From positions 124,001 through 188,000 of the forward strand of contig JAFEKR010000036.1 in the NCBI GenBank assembly GCA_019022495.1: a stretch of 64,000 nucleotides of DNA, in the 5' to 3' direction. This stretch comes from Epichloe hybrida. Lineage: Eukaryota; Ascomycota; Sordariomycetes; Hypocreales; Clavicipitaceae. Position 1 is the first letter of the stretch. Every line of letters starts with the position of its first letter. A model generated the notes under the pieces. The model was given only the letters and a program-made list of their open reading frames with translations, did no database searches and was not told the origin of the DNA. Position numbers and translations under genes: made by a program. Positions 9,013-20,300 of this stretch are shown here, piece by piece.

Positions 9013-10377
9013 TCAACGCGTCTCCGCCGCGTCCAAAGCCACGGCCTCCGCAATGTTGGCATCGGTAGACGCAGCAGCGCCTTTGCCACCAGCTCTCTTG
9101 CGCAAGATATTCTCGATGAACGCCTCACCAGCCTTGTATGAAGATCGCACCAGAGGACCGCTCGCGCAGTAGAGGAAGCCCATGTCCAGGGCGCGCCGCC
9201 GCCACATGTCAAACTCGTCGGGCGTGACATATTTTTCGACCTTGAGGTGGCGCTTGGTGGGGCGCATGTACTGGCCAAAGGTGACGATGTCGACGTCTGC
9301 TTCCCGGAGTTCTGTTGAGTGAGGGTCAGCATTTCATGGCAAGAAGAGGATGTGCGTTGTTGAAAACAAGCATTGACTTGACTTTGTTGAGGAGGAAGGG
9401 AGGGGGGGGGGCAACTCCATACGTCTCAAAGCGTCCATGACTTCGTGCTCCTGCTCGCCCAATCCCAGCATGATGCTGGTCTTGGTGATGATGCCCTCCT
9501 TGCCACGGACATCCTTGACGTGCTTCAGGACCCTCAAGCTTTGCTGGAAGGTGGCTCGTCGGTCGCGAACGTACGGCGTCAGAGCCTCTACGGTTTCGAC
9601 GTTGTGGGCGTACACATCGAGGCCGCTGTCCGCCACGACCTTCACCATGTCGAGGTCGCCCATGAAATCGCCTGTCAGCGCCTCGACCAACAGCGATGAT
9701 CTCTTCTGCTTGATCTTGCTGATTGTCTCGGCAAAGTGTCTGGCACCCCCATCAGCCAAGTCGTCACGGTCAACGCTCGTCAAGACGACGTAGCCGAGGC
9801 CCCATCTGGCCAGGGCCTCGGCCGTGTGCTCCGGCTCGTGAGGATCCAGCGGCGCGGGAGCCCGGTTCGTCTTGACGCTGCAGAAGCGGCACCCGCGCGT
9901 GCACGTGTCGCCCATGAGCATGATGGTGGCGGTGGCGGCACTCTTGTCAGAACCGCCCCAGCACTCGGAAATGTTGGGACATCGCGCCTCCTCGCAGACC
10001 GTGTGCAGTCCCAGTCCTCGCAGATCGCTCTTGATCTTTTTGAAGTTCTCGTTGCCCGATGGGATTGGCGTCCTGAGCCATTCAGGCAGTCGTGTGATGG
10101 TCCTTTTCTTGCCCGCGGGTCCGACTTGGGCAGTTCGAAGGGTGTACGCCTCCGTAGGCGAGAGCGGCTGGGCAGCAGATGAAGTGGCAATGAAATCGGA
10201 CAAGGGCGCAACGGCCGAGTCCTTGAAGTACGTCTTGCGCCTTGGTTTTCCTGTTGAGTTGGGTTCGTTGGGGGTAGGCACTGTGGCGAAACTTTTCATG
10301 AGAGCGGACGGGGCGCCGGTGATGGCTCTGCGGGCAGGACCCTGCGCCCTGTGGAGTGACGTGGCCACGGATGCCAT
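9013..10377 (-). CDS. LIP5: Lipoyl synthase, mitochondrial (2 exons)
   Basis: Exons at 10377-9423 and 9311-9013; 417 aa. This radical-SAM enzyme inserts two sulfurs into protein-bound octanoate to form lipoate for mitochondrial 2-oxoacid dehydrogenases and the glycine cleavage system. Both Fe-S clusters are visible: the auxiliary cluster C128-x4-C133-x5-C139 ([12 protein letters not shown]) and the radical-SAM cluster C159-x3-C163-x2-C166 (CTRGCRFC). The first 50 residues are basic and Ser/Ala-rich, as expected for mitochondrial import. The intron (9422-9312, 111 nt) splits a Gln codon and joins EVMDALR to [20 protein letters not shown]. It begins normally but has a long C-rich tract right after the 5' splice site (G-run on the plus strand, about 9390-9411). 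Length and motif order are normal. It converges with the SPOUT gene. Confidence 0.96.
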
Positions 10378-10799
10378 TTCGCGTCTGAGGTATGTCCGGC
10401 AGGAGAAATATCCCTAGACTCAGCGGGGAGGATGAATTGATGAGCCTGTCTTCGCGTTGTGGTGGGTGAACGATCAATGTAGAGAGGCAATTGCCTGGAA
10501 ACATGGAGGATTACGGATTATTATTATCTATCTACTCCGCAATACAGTATCCACTTTCGAGCGCTGGGTTGGCGCCTCGAAGCCGATGGGACCCGCCCGT
10601 CCGTCCGTAGGCGTCAGTGCGACTGACTGGTCTCGTTCAATACATACATTGAATTCAACAGCACCAGCTCACAATTGGGCCGACTAAGGAGGTGCACGAT
10701 CCTTCCACTTCCATTTTTTCTTGGATGTGCTGGTATGTCGCTGGTATGTAATGTCTGTTTACTTAGTTATGCCGAGGCCAGCTCTCCTCTTTCTCCCCT
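10378..10799. promoter_or_regulatory. LIP5 promoter / TYS1 3' flank
   Basis: This is a 422-bp gap between two minus-strand genes. It has a one-base variant of the TACTCCGTA motif at 10,532-10,540 and an AT-rich run near 10,515-10,535. No gene is supported here. Confidence 0.45.
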
Positions 10800-12267
10800 T
10801 CACACGCGCAACTTCTCGACCCCAGCAGCAGCTCCATCTACGTTGGCATCCTCTGGCTTCGCCGGCGCAGCGTCGCCTGCTGGCTTGCCACCACCAGGGT
10901 AGCGAGAGCCCTTGTCCTTGACCTTCTTCTCCTTCTTGGGCGGCGGAGGGTAAGCCTTCAAGGCGACCTCTTGCCAGTCCTTGGAAGCCTGGTAAGCGGT
11001 TTGAATAGGGGCGAGAAGCTCGTTGAGCGTCTTGGCAACGGCAGGTTTGAGTAGCTGAGGAGTAAGCTGTATGGTTGCGTGTTAGCGCTGCGCTGGTAGA
11101 ATGTTTTTTTTCTGCTCTTCTGGCAAGAGAGCCTACCTTGTCATTCTTATAGTCTTCTTGCATTTGGGCAATGTTGTCGTAAACTAGAGGCTCCAGGCCA
11201 TCGTGCTCACGTTCAACCTTGAACTCTCTCTTCCCTTCCTTCAGACCAGAAGCTGGCAGTAAGACGTATTCGACAAATGCCAGAACACCGTTGTCTTCGA
11301 CGACGTGGGGAGCTGCAGTCGCCTTCTTGATTTTCTTGGCGACAACTTCCGGGGCATCGAGCAGGTCAATTTTGCTGTCTGTTCATTTTGATTGTCTGTC
11401 AGCAAAGGAAGTCTTACTTGAGCCAACATGGGCGAGGTACCTTGATCACTCGAGCTCATTTTACCACCCTGCAGACCGGGAACCATGGGGTTTAGCAAGT
11501 GTGCACGCTGTTGACTTGAATTAGTACTGATTCCTCCCCGCAGGCTCCGCAGAAGAAGGGGACAAAGGCTCACCTCCCTGTATCCAATTTTGGGCAGCCA
11601 CTCCTTGGCAGCAGTGAACAGTTTCCTCTGGTCTAGGCCACCAAATTGTGCATCCACATCCAGGTACTGCTCATCAAGCACCTGTAGAATGGGGTAGAGT
11701 AGACCACTCAACGGCGCATTGGCAGTCTGCTTGACGACTTCGGCACCCGCCTTCTTGGCATCATGTTCCGATACCAGCGAAGTCAACTTGTAGAGATCCA
11801 TGACATATTCCGGGCTCTTCTGGTAAGAGCTTCCCTGCACGAAGCGGAGCTTCTCGGTGGACACGCCGACGGCTTCGAGGATGGCGGTAATGACATAGCG
11901 GTAGAAGTGAACGCGCTGTTCGACGAGCTCGATGGGCGCTTTGAGGTTATCGAGAAATCCGTGGATATCGGCGAGGAGTATGGTAACATCGCAGCCCGCA
12001 GCGAGGAACTGGGCGATCTTGATGGCAGGCACAAAGTAGCCGCAGTGCGGACGGCCGGTGGTGGCAGTACCTGCAGCAGCCTTTTAGTTTTCAAGTACTG
12101 CCGTGATGGAGTTGGCGAGCTCAGAAAAATGCATTGAGAGCCATACCCCAGTAGATCTTGGGGCTTCTGCCCTCGGCGAGGATGGACTCGATAATCTCGG
12201 GGTTCAGAACCTCTGCGAGATTCTCGCGAAGGAGGGCAAACCTCTCGCAAGCGTCTGCGGCTACCAT
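10800..12267 (-). CDS. TYS1: Tyrosyl-tRNA synthetase, cytosolic (5 exons)
   Basis: Exons at 12267-12147, 12070-11574, 11507-11441, 11378-11137 and 11066-10800; 397 aa, close to yeast Tys1. It charges tRNA-Tyr with tyrosine. The class-I HIGH-like motif is HCGY at residues 49-52, created by joining exons 1 and 2 (IYWG to [12 protein letters not shown]). KMSSS is at 222-226 in the 67-nt exon 3. The tyrosine-pocket region, [20 protein letters not shown], is in exon 2. Introns are 76, 66, 62 and 70 nt, with branch sites such as TACTAAT (intron 2) and GCTAAC (intron 4). The C-terminal tail is Lys/Pro-rich ([20 protein letters not shown]), typical of the eukaryotic cytosolic enzyme and likely RNA-binding. 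No mitochondrial presequence is seen. Confidence 0.95.
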
Positions 12268-12716
12268 TGTAGCTTTCTTTCTCCCTGACTCCGTGTAGAT
12301 CTCTTCTGTGAATGAATTGTTGCTATGCGCAAGCGATGAGCTTGGCGACCAAAAATCTCGAGGTCGTTGACTCAAGATGGGTGAGAGTCGCACAGTAAGC
12401 CAGCCAAGGCTGGCGGGGCAGATGTTCTTTGGCGGGGTTGATTTTGGAACCAGCTCTCTCTTTTTTTTTGGGGGGGGGTTTTTTTTTTTGGCCAGTTGCA
12501 GGCGAAGAAGTCGGAGCCACATCGGAGGGACAGGACAGTCAGCGCCCGCGAGAAGAGTTAGCAAACACCTTGATCCATTCTCATCTTCAGCGTAACTATC
12601 TAGAGATAGACTACTCCGTACTAGGGAAAAAAAAACAAAAAAGAAAGAAGAAAGAAAAAGCCCGCTCAATAATATGATTCGTGCCGTTCCACTGGTGCAC
12701 CATTACCCTATTCTCT
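12268..12716. promoter_or_regulatory. TYS1 promoter region
   Basis: Upstream of the minus-strand TYS1 start. It holds a striking homopolymer switch of T9, G9 and T12 (12,461-12,490) and a perfect TACTCCGTA at 12,612-12,620, followed by an A-rich tract to about 12,660. Open frames through this region are low-complexity artefacts. Confidence 0.45.
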
Positions 12717-12940
12717 ACCCCCTGAATTATTTTACAAATCTACATGCCCTAGTTATTTGTTCCTCTCCAACAGCTGTGATGAGCTGTAAGTAATACTATT
12801 ATTACGGAGTAGAGAGCTATCTTCTTAGAGGTCAGAGACTGCGTAACTACGCATTCCTTATCTAAGATAATTAATTATCGCAATATAGTAACATATATAA
12901 CGGAAAATTACTAGTAAAACTATTATAGGCTAATTTACAT

Positions 12941-13217
12941 ATATCTCCTTAAACGTGTTTCACCTTGTGGGGTCGCGTTAACTACATAGAGTCTGTATGT
13001 TTCAGAACCTAGAAGGTGTGCTAGGTTAGGCCACTAGACTAAAAGATTCACTAATGCTTGCTATCGCTTGCATTGCACCTTACAATTGATTATTTTAGGC
13101 TGCGCGCGCACCTGAAAGTGCGTATCTAATGATTCTAATCAGATAAAAATAAACTAGAGATACATACAATTTGCGGGGCTCCTAGACCCACAAGGTGGAA
13201 CACGCTTAAGGAGATAT
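12941..13217. repeat. Foldback inside the 769-bp element
   Basis: The segment 12,941-12,974 (containing CACCTTGTGGGGTC) is nearly the reverse complement of 13,185-13,217 (GACCCACAAGGTGG). A further, reversed-order pair, GCGTTAACTA and TAGTTAACGT, lies next to it. The arms bracket the TRIM-related repeat. Confidence 0.65.
12998..13117. repeat. Solo copy of a TRIM-like terminal repeat
   Basis: About 120 bp similar along its length to the 119-bp terminal repeats at 38,572 and 39,066. Shared features are the opening CAGAACCT, AAAAGATTCACTAATGCT in the middle, CTTACAATTGATTAT, and the GCGCGCGCACCTGA end. It sits inside the 769-bp inverted-repeat element. It looks like a solo LTR, but the target duplication is not clear. 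Confidence 0.65.
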
Positions 13218-13485
13218 CTATGTACTTTTAGTGTACTTTTATCCGATTGGATACAGACCCTAGTTAACGTGACTCCATAAGGCTTTTAACCTCTAAGGAG
13301 ATAAGGGAAATATACAGGGTATATAGCACCACAAAAGAGTACATCTATTTCTATGCAAGTTCCTAGTATCAAAATATACTAACCCCTATTTCCTTCATTT
13401 CCTAGCCAGTATTTGATTGGCTTATTCATTTGGCTTAATTACCCGTGTCATGTACGGAGTCGATTTGTAAAATAATTTAGGGGGT

Positions 13486-14276
13486 GTACTGTACACCTTA
13501 ACAACGTGCCTCGTGTTGATTTACTTGACTAACACGTAAATAGACTTAAAAGTATCCTCGGTAATATGTTCAAACAGACCGGTGAGCATGCTTGTTAAAG
13601 TGGAAGGGGATTCCGATTAACTCCCGATTGCAGAGACCCCAAGCGCCCCAAACACGCCCACACGGCCTCCTTTCGTGCTGGCGGTCCAAAAATGAATAAC
13701 ATAATTGATACTTGGTATATGCGAGACGGTGTGGAAAGTGATGATGATGAATTCAGCTATCTAGACTATCCACCAGTGGCACAACGAGGCTACACATACG
13801 AGGGCAAAAGAGGGTCTTTGCCCTAATAAGTGCCAAGGTCTTGTAACAAAGCCTCGAACAAAGCCTCGAAGAGGGAAGACATCGCGATGATAGTGATGCC
13901 TAAAATGTGAGGCTGCTACATCCAACAGTATATTCCATATAATCAATCTTAGGTTACACTTGATCTAGTAAACAAGTCGCGGTTATGGTCGCATTGGTAT
14001 GTACCTCAGGTGTTCGGAGTTGCCAGGACCGACTGTAAACGCCGACGGCGCTAATTTTGGACCTCGGCAAATTACCACGTGCTCTCACCAACTCACCAAC
14101 ATCACATCGCACAGTCTTATTAAGTCTAACCTGCGCGGGGTGGCCACTATTCTAGCTCTTGTAGTGCCTGACAGAGGCTTGCATATTTCCTGCCGTGTCA
14201 ATTGTTGCTGTCACCAGCTTCAGGCTGACTCTGTCTAGTTGCTCATTTTGACGGCCCAGTCCAAAACCCCGCAGAC
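13486..14276. promoter_or_regulatory. Promoter region of the acyl-CoA synthetase gene
   Basis: These 791 bp lie between the inverted-repeat element and the FAT1-like start. No gene is supported. A tandem duplication of AACAAAGCCTCGA lies near 13,846-13,872. The element next door has placed AT-rich DNA close to this promoter. Confidence 0.4.
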
Positions 14277-16634
14277 ATGTCGTCAGTAGGTGAGTATTTC
14301 CCTCTCCCGGCTCATACACCGCTCATGACACACCCTCCAGCTGACTTTGCTCGTTGCGGAACGCTTCAGGTGGTTTGCTGGCTACTGCTGGCGGTCTGGC
14401 GGCCACGTCAGCCTATTTGGATGCCAAGTTGCATCTCTCCAAGGACTTGCGCTCTATTTCGAGAACCAAGAGAGCAGAGAAGAACCTGAACAGCGCAAGT
14501 AAGTTGCTGCTGCTGCTGTCATGTCCTGTCAATTCAAGTCTCTCTCGTCCATCCAAGTCGCTAATAGAGGAAAACAGAGAAAGCAAAGAAAGCATCTGGA
14601 TACTTCTTGTTTGAAAACTGGGCTCAAAATCACCCAAATGAGCCATGTATCTGGTCTCGCCAAGGAGAATACACATGGGCACAGACTAATCAACGTGTTT
14701 CTCAGTACGGCCACTACTTCAAGGACCTGGGCGTACAGCCTTCGCAGTACGTGGGCGTGTACATGTATAACTCACCCGACTTCGTATTTGTATGGATGGG
14801 TCTGCTCTCGATTGGCGCCGCGCCCGCATTGATCAACTACAACCTAGCGTCCGGAGCCCTAATGCATTGCGTCAAGGTGTCTGGTACCAAATTTTTATTG
14901 TATGATTCTGCCCCGGACTGTGTGTCTCGTATTGAGGGGTCCGAATCGGAGCTTCGCGCACTGCGGATCGAGCCGCTTGTTCTGGATTCAAGTTTCAAGG
15001 CGAAACTCGATCAGTATCCTACTGAGCGGCCCAGCACGACTTGCTTTGATGATCCCTCTGCCGCTTTGCCGCTGGCTTTGATGTACACGAGGTAAATCCC
15101 TGATGAAAACGCACATGGACAGACAGGACAACTCACATATGTAATGTTTGATTTGGGCAGCGGTACTACAGGACTGCCAAAGGCTGCGCCACTAAGCATT
15201 GCATGGCAGTACGCGGCAGTCTCTTCGAACCCAAATTCGTTCGGGCGGCAACCGGGACCGGGGGGAGACAGATCATACTACTGTATCCCTTTGTATCATG
15301 GTACCGGCGGACTCGGGGCTATGAACGACCTGATGAGCGGCTTGTCGATAGCCATATCACCCAAATTCTCGCTCTCTCGCTTTTGGCAAGATTGCATCGA
15401 TAGCAAGGCGACCATTTTCGTCTACGGTGAGTGACTTGACATTGTCGTCCAAAAAAAGCCTGGGAATGGCAAAAGCTAAAGCAAAACGACAGTCGGGGAG
15501 CTCGTGAGATACCTGCTATCAGCGGCCCCATCGATCAACGATAGGAAGCATCAAATACGACTTGCTTGGGGCAATGGTTTGAGTCCGGAATTATGGTCTC
15601 GGTTTCAGGTGAAAAACAACAACAAAAAAGACACCTGTCAAGCGTTCGGTATGAGAGTGAGAGATGTCTGACAGTCTTGAAATTCAATAGGAGCGCTTTG
15701 GAATACCGGAAATAGGAGAGTTTTATGCAAGTACAGAGACAGTCATGCACCTCTCCAATCATTACAGGGGCGGATATGGCCTCGGAGCCGTCGGCCACCA
15801 TGGATGGCTTCTACGACATCAGTACCATGACATTTACGTCCCGGTAGAGGTCGACTCGGAGACTGGACATGTCTGGAGATCACCCGACACAGGATTTGCC
15901 AAACGGCTACCGTACGAGCAGGGAGGCGAGATTCTTGTGAAACTGCCGTCCCGGGAGGCGTGGGCGGGATACTACGGTGCCGATGAGGCGACCGCGAAGA
16001 AGCTGGTGGAGAATGTTTTTGAGAAGGGCGACCTCTTCTACCGCACTGGCGATGCCCTTCGCAGAGATGCCGACGGGTATTGGTACTTCATGGACCGGCT
16101 TGGTACGTACATACTCCGTACACGTGACTATTTTGATGGAGGGAAGCGACTGACACTCACTCAACTCTCACATTCACAGGCGACACCTACCGTTGGAAAG
16201 GAGAAAACGTGTCAACGACGGAAGTCACGCAGGTCCTCGGGAGGCACCCCTCCATTGCCGAAGCGAATGTCTACGGAGTCAAAATTCCTTCACACGACGG
16301 CCGAGCCGGCTGTGCAGCAATCGCGGTGAGCAGCGGCAGCGCAGACAAGTTTGACTGGGCGGGTCTGGCAACTCTGCTTCGAAAAGAGCTGCCTTCTTAC
16401 GCCGTCCCGATATTCGTGAGAGTCCGCGAGGGAGTGGGAGGCATGAGCACCGACAACCACAAGCATAACAAGGTACATTTGCGGTCTGAAGGTGTTGACC
16501 CTCAAGCTCTGGGGACCAAGGTTGTCAATGGGAAGGGAGACAAGCTGTTTTGGTTACCAGCCGGGTCGCCCAAGTATATTCCCTTCACTCAGGGTGACTG
16601 GGATAAGCTGACGCAGTCGAGGGCTCGTATCTGA
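14277..16634 (+). CDS. FAT1/FATP-type very-long-chain acyl-CoA synthetase / fatty-acid transporter (7 exons)
   Basis: Exons at 14277-14289, 14370-14498, 14578-15091, 15161-15426, 15493-15608, 15691-16102 and 16180-16634; 634 aa, the usual FATP length. It activates long or very long fatty acids to CoA esters, coupled to uptake or peroxisomal use. The N-terminus has one hydrophobic segment (GGLLATAGGLAATSAYL). The AMP-binding P-loop, MYTSGTTGLPKAA, is formed by joining exons 3 and 4. Later motifs include YHGTGGLGAMND, GEFYASTE (adenylate/Mg site), YRTGD and, after exon 7 is joined, GDTYRWKGENVST, the FATP/VLACS signature. All six introns are 66-82 nt with GT-AG ends. The C-terminus, SRARI, fits a permissive peroxisomal PTS1 consensus. 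Intron 6 contains a TACTCCGTA motif. The gene is the last before the AT-rich block and looks intact. Confidence 0.92.
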
Positions 16635-16903
16635 CGTGCCGTGCGGAGTACGGAGTATTAATAGAGTTATGGCGGATTATCTTGACGCTGGCAGCCATGA
16701 CATTCAAGGTACGGATTACATGTACATGTACGGACTACTCCGTAAGCTTTTCATCCGCATAAAACCTCCCCCTTGCAGAATAACTTTGTCAGTTGGTGCG
16801 ACAGGCCTACATGCATCCTCTTGCAGGCACAGGCACCGACCCCTCTCTCTTTATGAAACACCGGGAGTTGGGCTAGGTACTCCGTAAATTCCCTTCCAAT
16901 GCC
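16635..16903. other. Gene/repeat boundary, 3' flank of acyl-CoA synthetase
   Basis: Holds three perfect copies of TACTCCGTA or its complement (16,649-16,657; 16,736-16,744; 16,878-16,886). Composition is still gene-like and changes abruptly at 16,904. Confidence 0.6.
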
Positions 16904-17095
16904 CCCCCTGAATTATTTTACAAATCTACATAACAGGGGTATTTAATTCGTAAGCTAATTAAATACTAGCTAGGAAATGAAGGAGATAAGGGGTAGTATA
17001 TTTTAGTACTAGAAACTTGCATAGAAATAGATATACGCTTTTATAGCACTACATACCCTACATATTTCCCCTGTAGCTCTCTTAAACAATACAGG
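16904..17095. mobile_element. Partial, RIP-mutated inverted copy of the 769-bp element
   Basis: It opens with the same CCCCCTGAATTATTTTAC terminal sequence. It then follows, in reverse complement, the right part of the 12,717-13,485 element for about 190 bp (for example GGCTAGGAAATGAAGG becomes AGCTAGGAAATGAAGG). The other end is missing. Differences are mostly C/T and G/A. Confidence 0.75.
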
Positions 17096-17113
17096 GGTTC
17101 ATGGACTTATAGC

Positions 17114-17263
17114 CAGAGTATTGTTTGTATTGTAGTTAGTGTAGTTTTTAGGAAAAATTTGTATTTATATTATAGTTTTTTTTTTCTTATAATTAGTGTA
17201 TTGTATTTTTTTTTATAGTGTAATATAGTGTAGTTTTTTTTCTCTTATAATATAGTGTAGTAG
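17114..17263. mobile_element. Left end of a hAT-like element (truncated)
   Basis: Starts with CAGAGTATTG, the same terminus as three other elements here, then the GTAGT/GTGTAG-rich subterminal repeat with T-runs. It stops at 17,263, where an LTR-like sequence (TGTGAGGCCCCACTC) begins. The right end was not found. Confidence 0.6.
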
Positions 17264-18852
17264 TGTGAGGCCCCACTCATAACAACACCCGTAATCACTA
17301 GTGTACTCCGCGGGCAGGCTATGTCCTAGGGCTAGGTTTACGTGACACTAGCAAGCCACTAGCTATAAGCTAGTAACTCATATATATAACACACTTAGAC
17401 CTAGTAAGCTTTAGTTAATATACTAAAGCCCTTATATCTCTTACTTAGTTACTATTATTCTTATAATTCTAAAGCTTCTCTTACTAGTTACCTAAGAGTA
17501 ATATAAGGGGGAGAACTACCTAATTTACTAAAGTAATATTAGATAATAACCTAACCCTAATAGATAAGAGTTATATTTAATTAAATAAGGGTAATACTAT
17601 AGGTAAAGATATATTATATACTAATAAAACTACCCTTATAATAAAACCCTTTATCTCTTATAGTAAAGCTATAGTAATACTAGAGTAAATTACTTAGTTA
17701 AAAAAACTCTAAAGATTATAAAAATAAGAATAAAAGCTTATTAACCTTATTAAGAGTAACTTAAGGGAAGTATAAGAAAAAAGTAAGTAAAAAGCTAGCC
17801 TTTCCTTAAGTAATAGTAGCTAAGAGGTTAGAGTTAAGAATATTACTAAGCTTTAATACCTTATAAACCCCTAGAGGCATAAGATATAGATAAATAACCT
17901 AAACTATACCTTTAATAAGGTAAAGAAAAAATACTAATATAATTACTAAAAGATCCTTTTTATACTTAATTATATATATACTAACTATAGGGTAAGATAG
18001 GATAGATACCTTAATAAATAATAGGCTAATAGCTAGAATAATCTTAAGGATAACTAGGATAAATTCTAGACCTAGATACTTATATTACTTAGGGACTTTA
18101 TAAACTATAATGCTTAAATAGCTATATAGCTTAAGAATATAAAGTAATATAAGGGCTAAAGCCTTATTAAATTTAGTATTTTCCTAGATTTACTAGAGAT
18201 ATACCTAGAAAGAGCCTTAGAAAAGTCCTATACCCTTATATTCTTTATAAAGTTACTCCCTAAGCTATAGGACTATATTAACTTATATACCTTTATTACT
18301 AGGAAAATATAAGAGAAAGTTATATAACTTACCTAGTGATTTTAGAAGGCTATACTAAAGAGTAAGTAAAAGCCTAAATATTTAGGAAATAAGGGATTAT
18401 ATAAGAATCCCTAATATTATAGAAATAACTTACCCTAAGGTTATAAGCTATATAGAGATTAAAGAAATAAAGACTAGGAAAAGAGCCTAGCTATATACCT
18501 AAATAATAGCGAAGTTAGGGATAAGAGATAATATTTTAACTATAATAGCCTAGACTACCTTATAAATAAATATAATAAGCTAAGGAAAAATCCCTAAGAT
18601 AAATAAGGAAACTTCCTAAGGTAAAAGTAAAGGCCTTTACCTTTACCTTAAATACTAAGGTACTAATTAGGCATTAATTATATATACTAGTTACTATTTA
18701 TAAGTATAAAGATATTAAAATAGTAGTAAATTTAGATAGCTATACTATGCTTAATATTATTAGTATTAAATTTATAAGAAACTATAAGCTTAATTAGGCT
18801 AAGGCTATAGCACTTATTCTCTAGGTAATAAGGGCCTTTATAGTCCCTTAAT
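17264..18852 (+). mobile_element. Gypsy-like retroelement fragment: LTR, gag, protease
   Basis: Begins with an LTR-like start, TGTGAGGCCCCACTCATAAC. Only stop-filled frames follow. Near 18,722-18,800, plus-strand translation gives a retropepsin-like stretch, LDSYTMLNIISIKFI, resembling LDSGATLNFIS of Gypsy proteases. The fragment is cut off at 18,853 by a hAT-like terminus inserted in the protease region. It is heavily RIP-mutated and non-functional. Confidence 0.55.
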
Positions 18853-20300
18853 CAGAGTATTGTTTGTAGTGTAGTTAGTGTAGTTTTTAGGAAAAACTTG
18901 TATTTATAATGTAGTTTTTTTTTCTTGTAGTTAGTGTAGTGTAGTTTTTTTTTTATAGTGTAATATATTATAGGTTTTTTTTTTGTAGTTAGTGTAGTGT
19001 AGTTTTTTTTTTATAGTGTAGTATATTGTAGTTTTTTTTTACTTATATTGTAGTGTAGTTAGTGTAGTTAACTACAAAAACTATAATGTAGTGTTAGTAA
19101 AAAATAAAGTGGGCCTTTTTATTATATAATGTTATTATAAGAATTAAAAGAAAGCTAGTTATATAGAAGCTTTTATTATTACCTATTTTACTTAATTAGT
19201 TATAGAATTTATAATATTTACTTTTTTTTAAGAATTTTACTATAACTAGGGTTATTTATAATATTATACCTTTTTAATAATACTATTATACTTATTACTT
19301 TATTTTACTAATATAACTTTAAGAAAAACCTTCTAATTATTTTATTTACTATTATTATTAATTATTTTATATTTTTATTATTAATTTAATTAAAAAATAC
19401 CTTAAACTAATATAATTAAATTAAATTAGAAATCTAAATAAATATATAAAAGTTAATAGAATATATACTTAGTACTTTAATATTATTATTAATATAATAA
19501 GAACTTAAAAAAAGCTTAAACTATTTATTTACTATTTAAACTAATTAAATATTACTTTAAGCTTTATAATTCTAAAGCTTTAAGTTATATATAGTAACTT
19601 TATATATCTTATTATAATAATACATAAAGAAAGAATATAATAGACTAATATTTATAATTTATTAATAGATAACTAATAGTATTATTTTAATTACCCTATA
19701 TAGCTTAAATAAGCTATAAAAAATAAGTTTAACTTGTTTTTAAAAATAATACTAGGACTTAGTTTTATATAATATATTATACTTATTATAAAAGCTTTAA
19801 TAACTTGTATAACCTTAATTACTATTATTACTATAATTACTATTATTTTATATTTATTATTATTTTAAAAAAACACAAAAGAGAAAACATTTTTATAATA
19901 TTAATATTTTTAAAAACCTTAAAATACTAAGTTATTAAAAACTATAGCTTTTACTATAGTAATTTACTTATAATTACTAGTATTTATATTTAAGTTATTT
20001 ATTTATTATTTATTTATTATTAAACTTTAATACTAATAATATTATAAGTAATCTTAGTAATCTTAGTAATCTTAGTAATACTAGTAATATTAGTAATATT
20101 AGTATTATAAGCTATTATAAGCTATTATAAGCTATTATAAGCTATTATAAGCTATTATAAGCTATTATAAGCTATAATAAGATATAATAAGCTACTTATA
20201 TTAAGTTTACTAGTAGTTCTTTTTATAGTTTTTTTAAAATAAGTAATAATAATAATTTATAGAAATATAAAATAATTTATAGAAATAGTAAATAATATAA
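18853..20300. mobile_element. hAT-like non-autonomous element (left part)
   Basis: Starts CAGAGTATTG at 18,853. Positions 18,853 to about 20,000 are close to the reverse complement of 37,160-38,254, and 20,030-20,290 to the reverse complement of about 22,465-22,720, so this is the same family as the 22,019-38,254 element in opposite orientation. There is no open reading frame. It is truncated at 20,301 by an LTR-like sequence; its right terminus was not found. It contains tandem AGTAATCTT and TATAAGCTAT repeats. Confidence 0.7.
20102..20190. repeat. Decamer tandem repeat (TATAAGCTAT)n
   Basis: About eight copies of a 10-bp unit in the hAT-like element. The same unit recurs at 58,519-58,711 in another hAT-like element. 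Confidence 0.9.

Larger units (their letters stand above)
12717..13485. mobile_element. 769-bp inverted-repeat DNA element (MITE-like)
   Basis: The ends match as terminal inverted repeats of about 24 bp: ACCCCCTGAATTATTTTAC at 12,717 and its complement ending at 13,485, with one G/A difference of the RIP type. Within it are a second inverted pair (12,941-12,974 against 13,185-13,217) and an inserted repeat (12,998-13,117). It has no coding capacity. An inverted partial copy of its right half starts at 16,904. No clear target-site duplication was found, so the superfamily is unassigned. Confidence 0.75.

Noticed and set aside
12121..12669. 182-codon minus frame that includes the first TYS1 exon
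   Set aside because: The upstream half is translated homopolymer and promoter; TYS1 starts at the internal methionine at 12,267.
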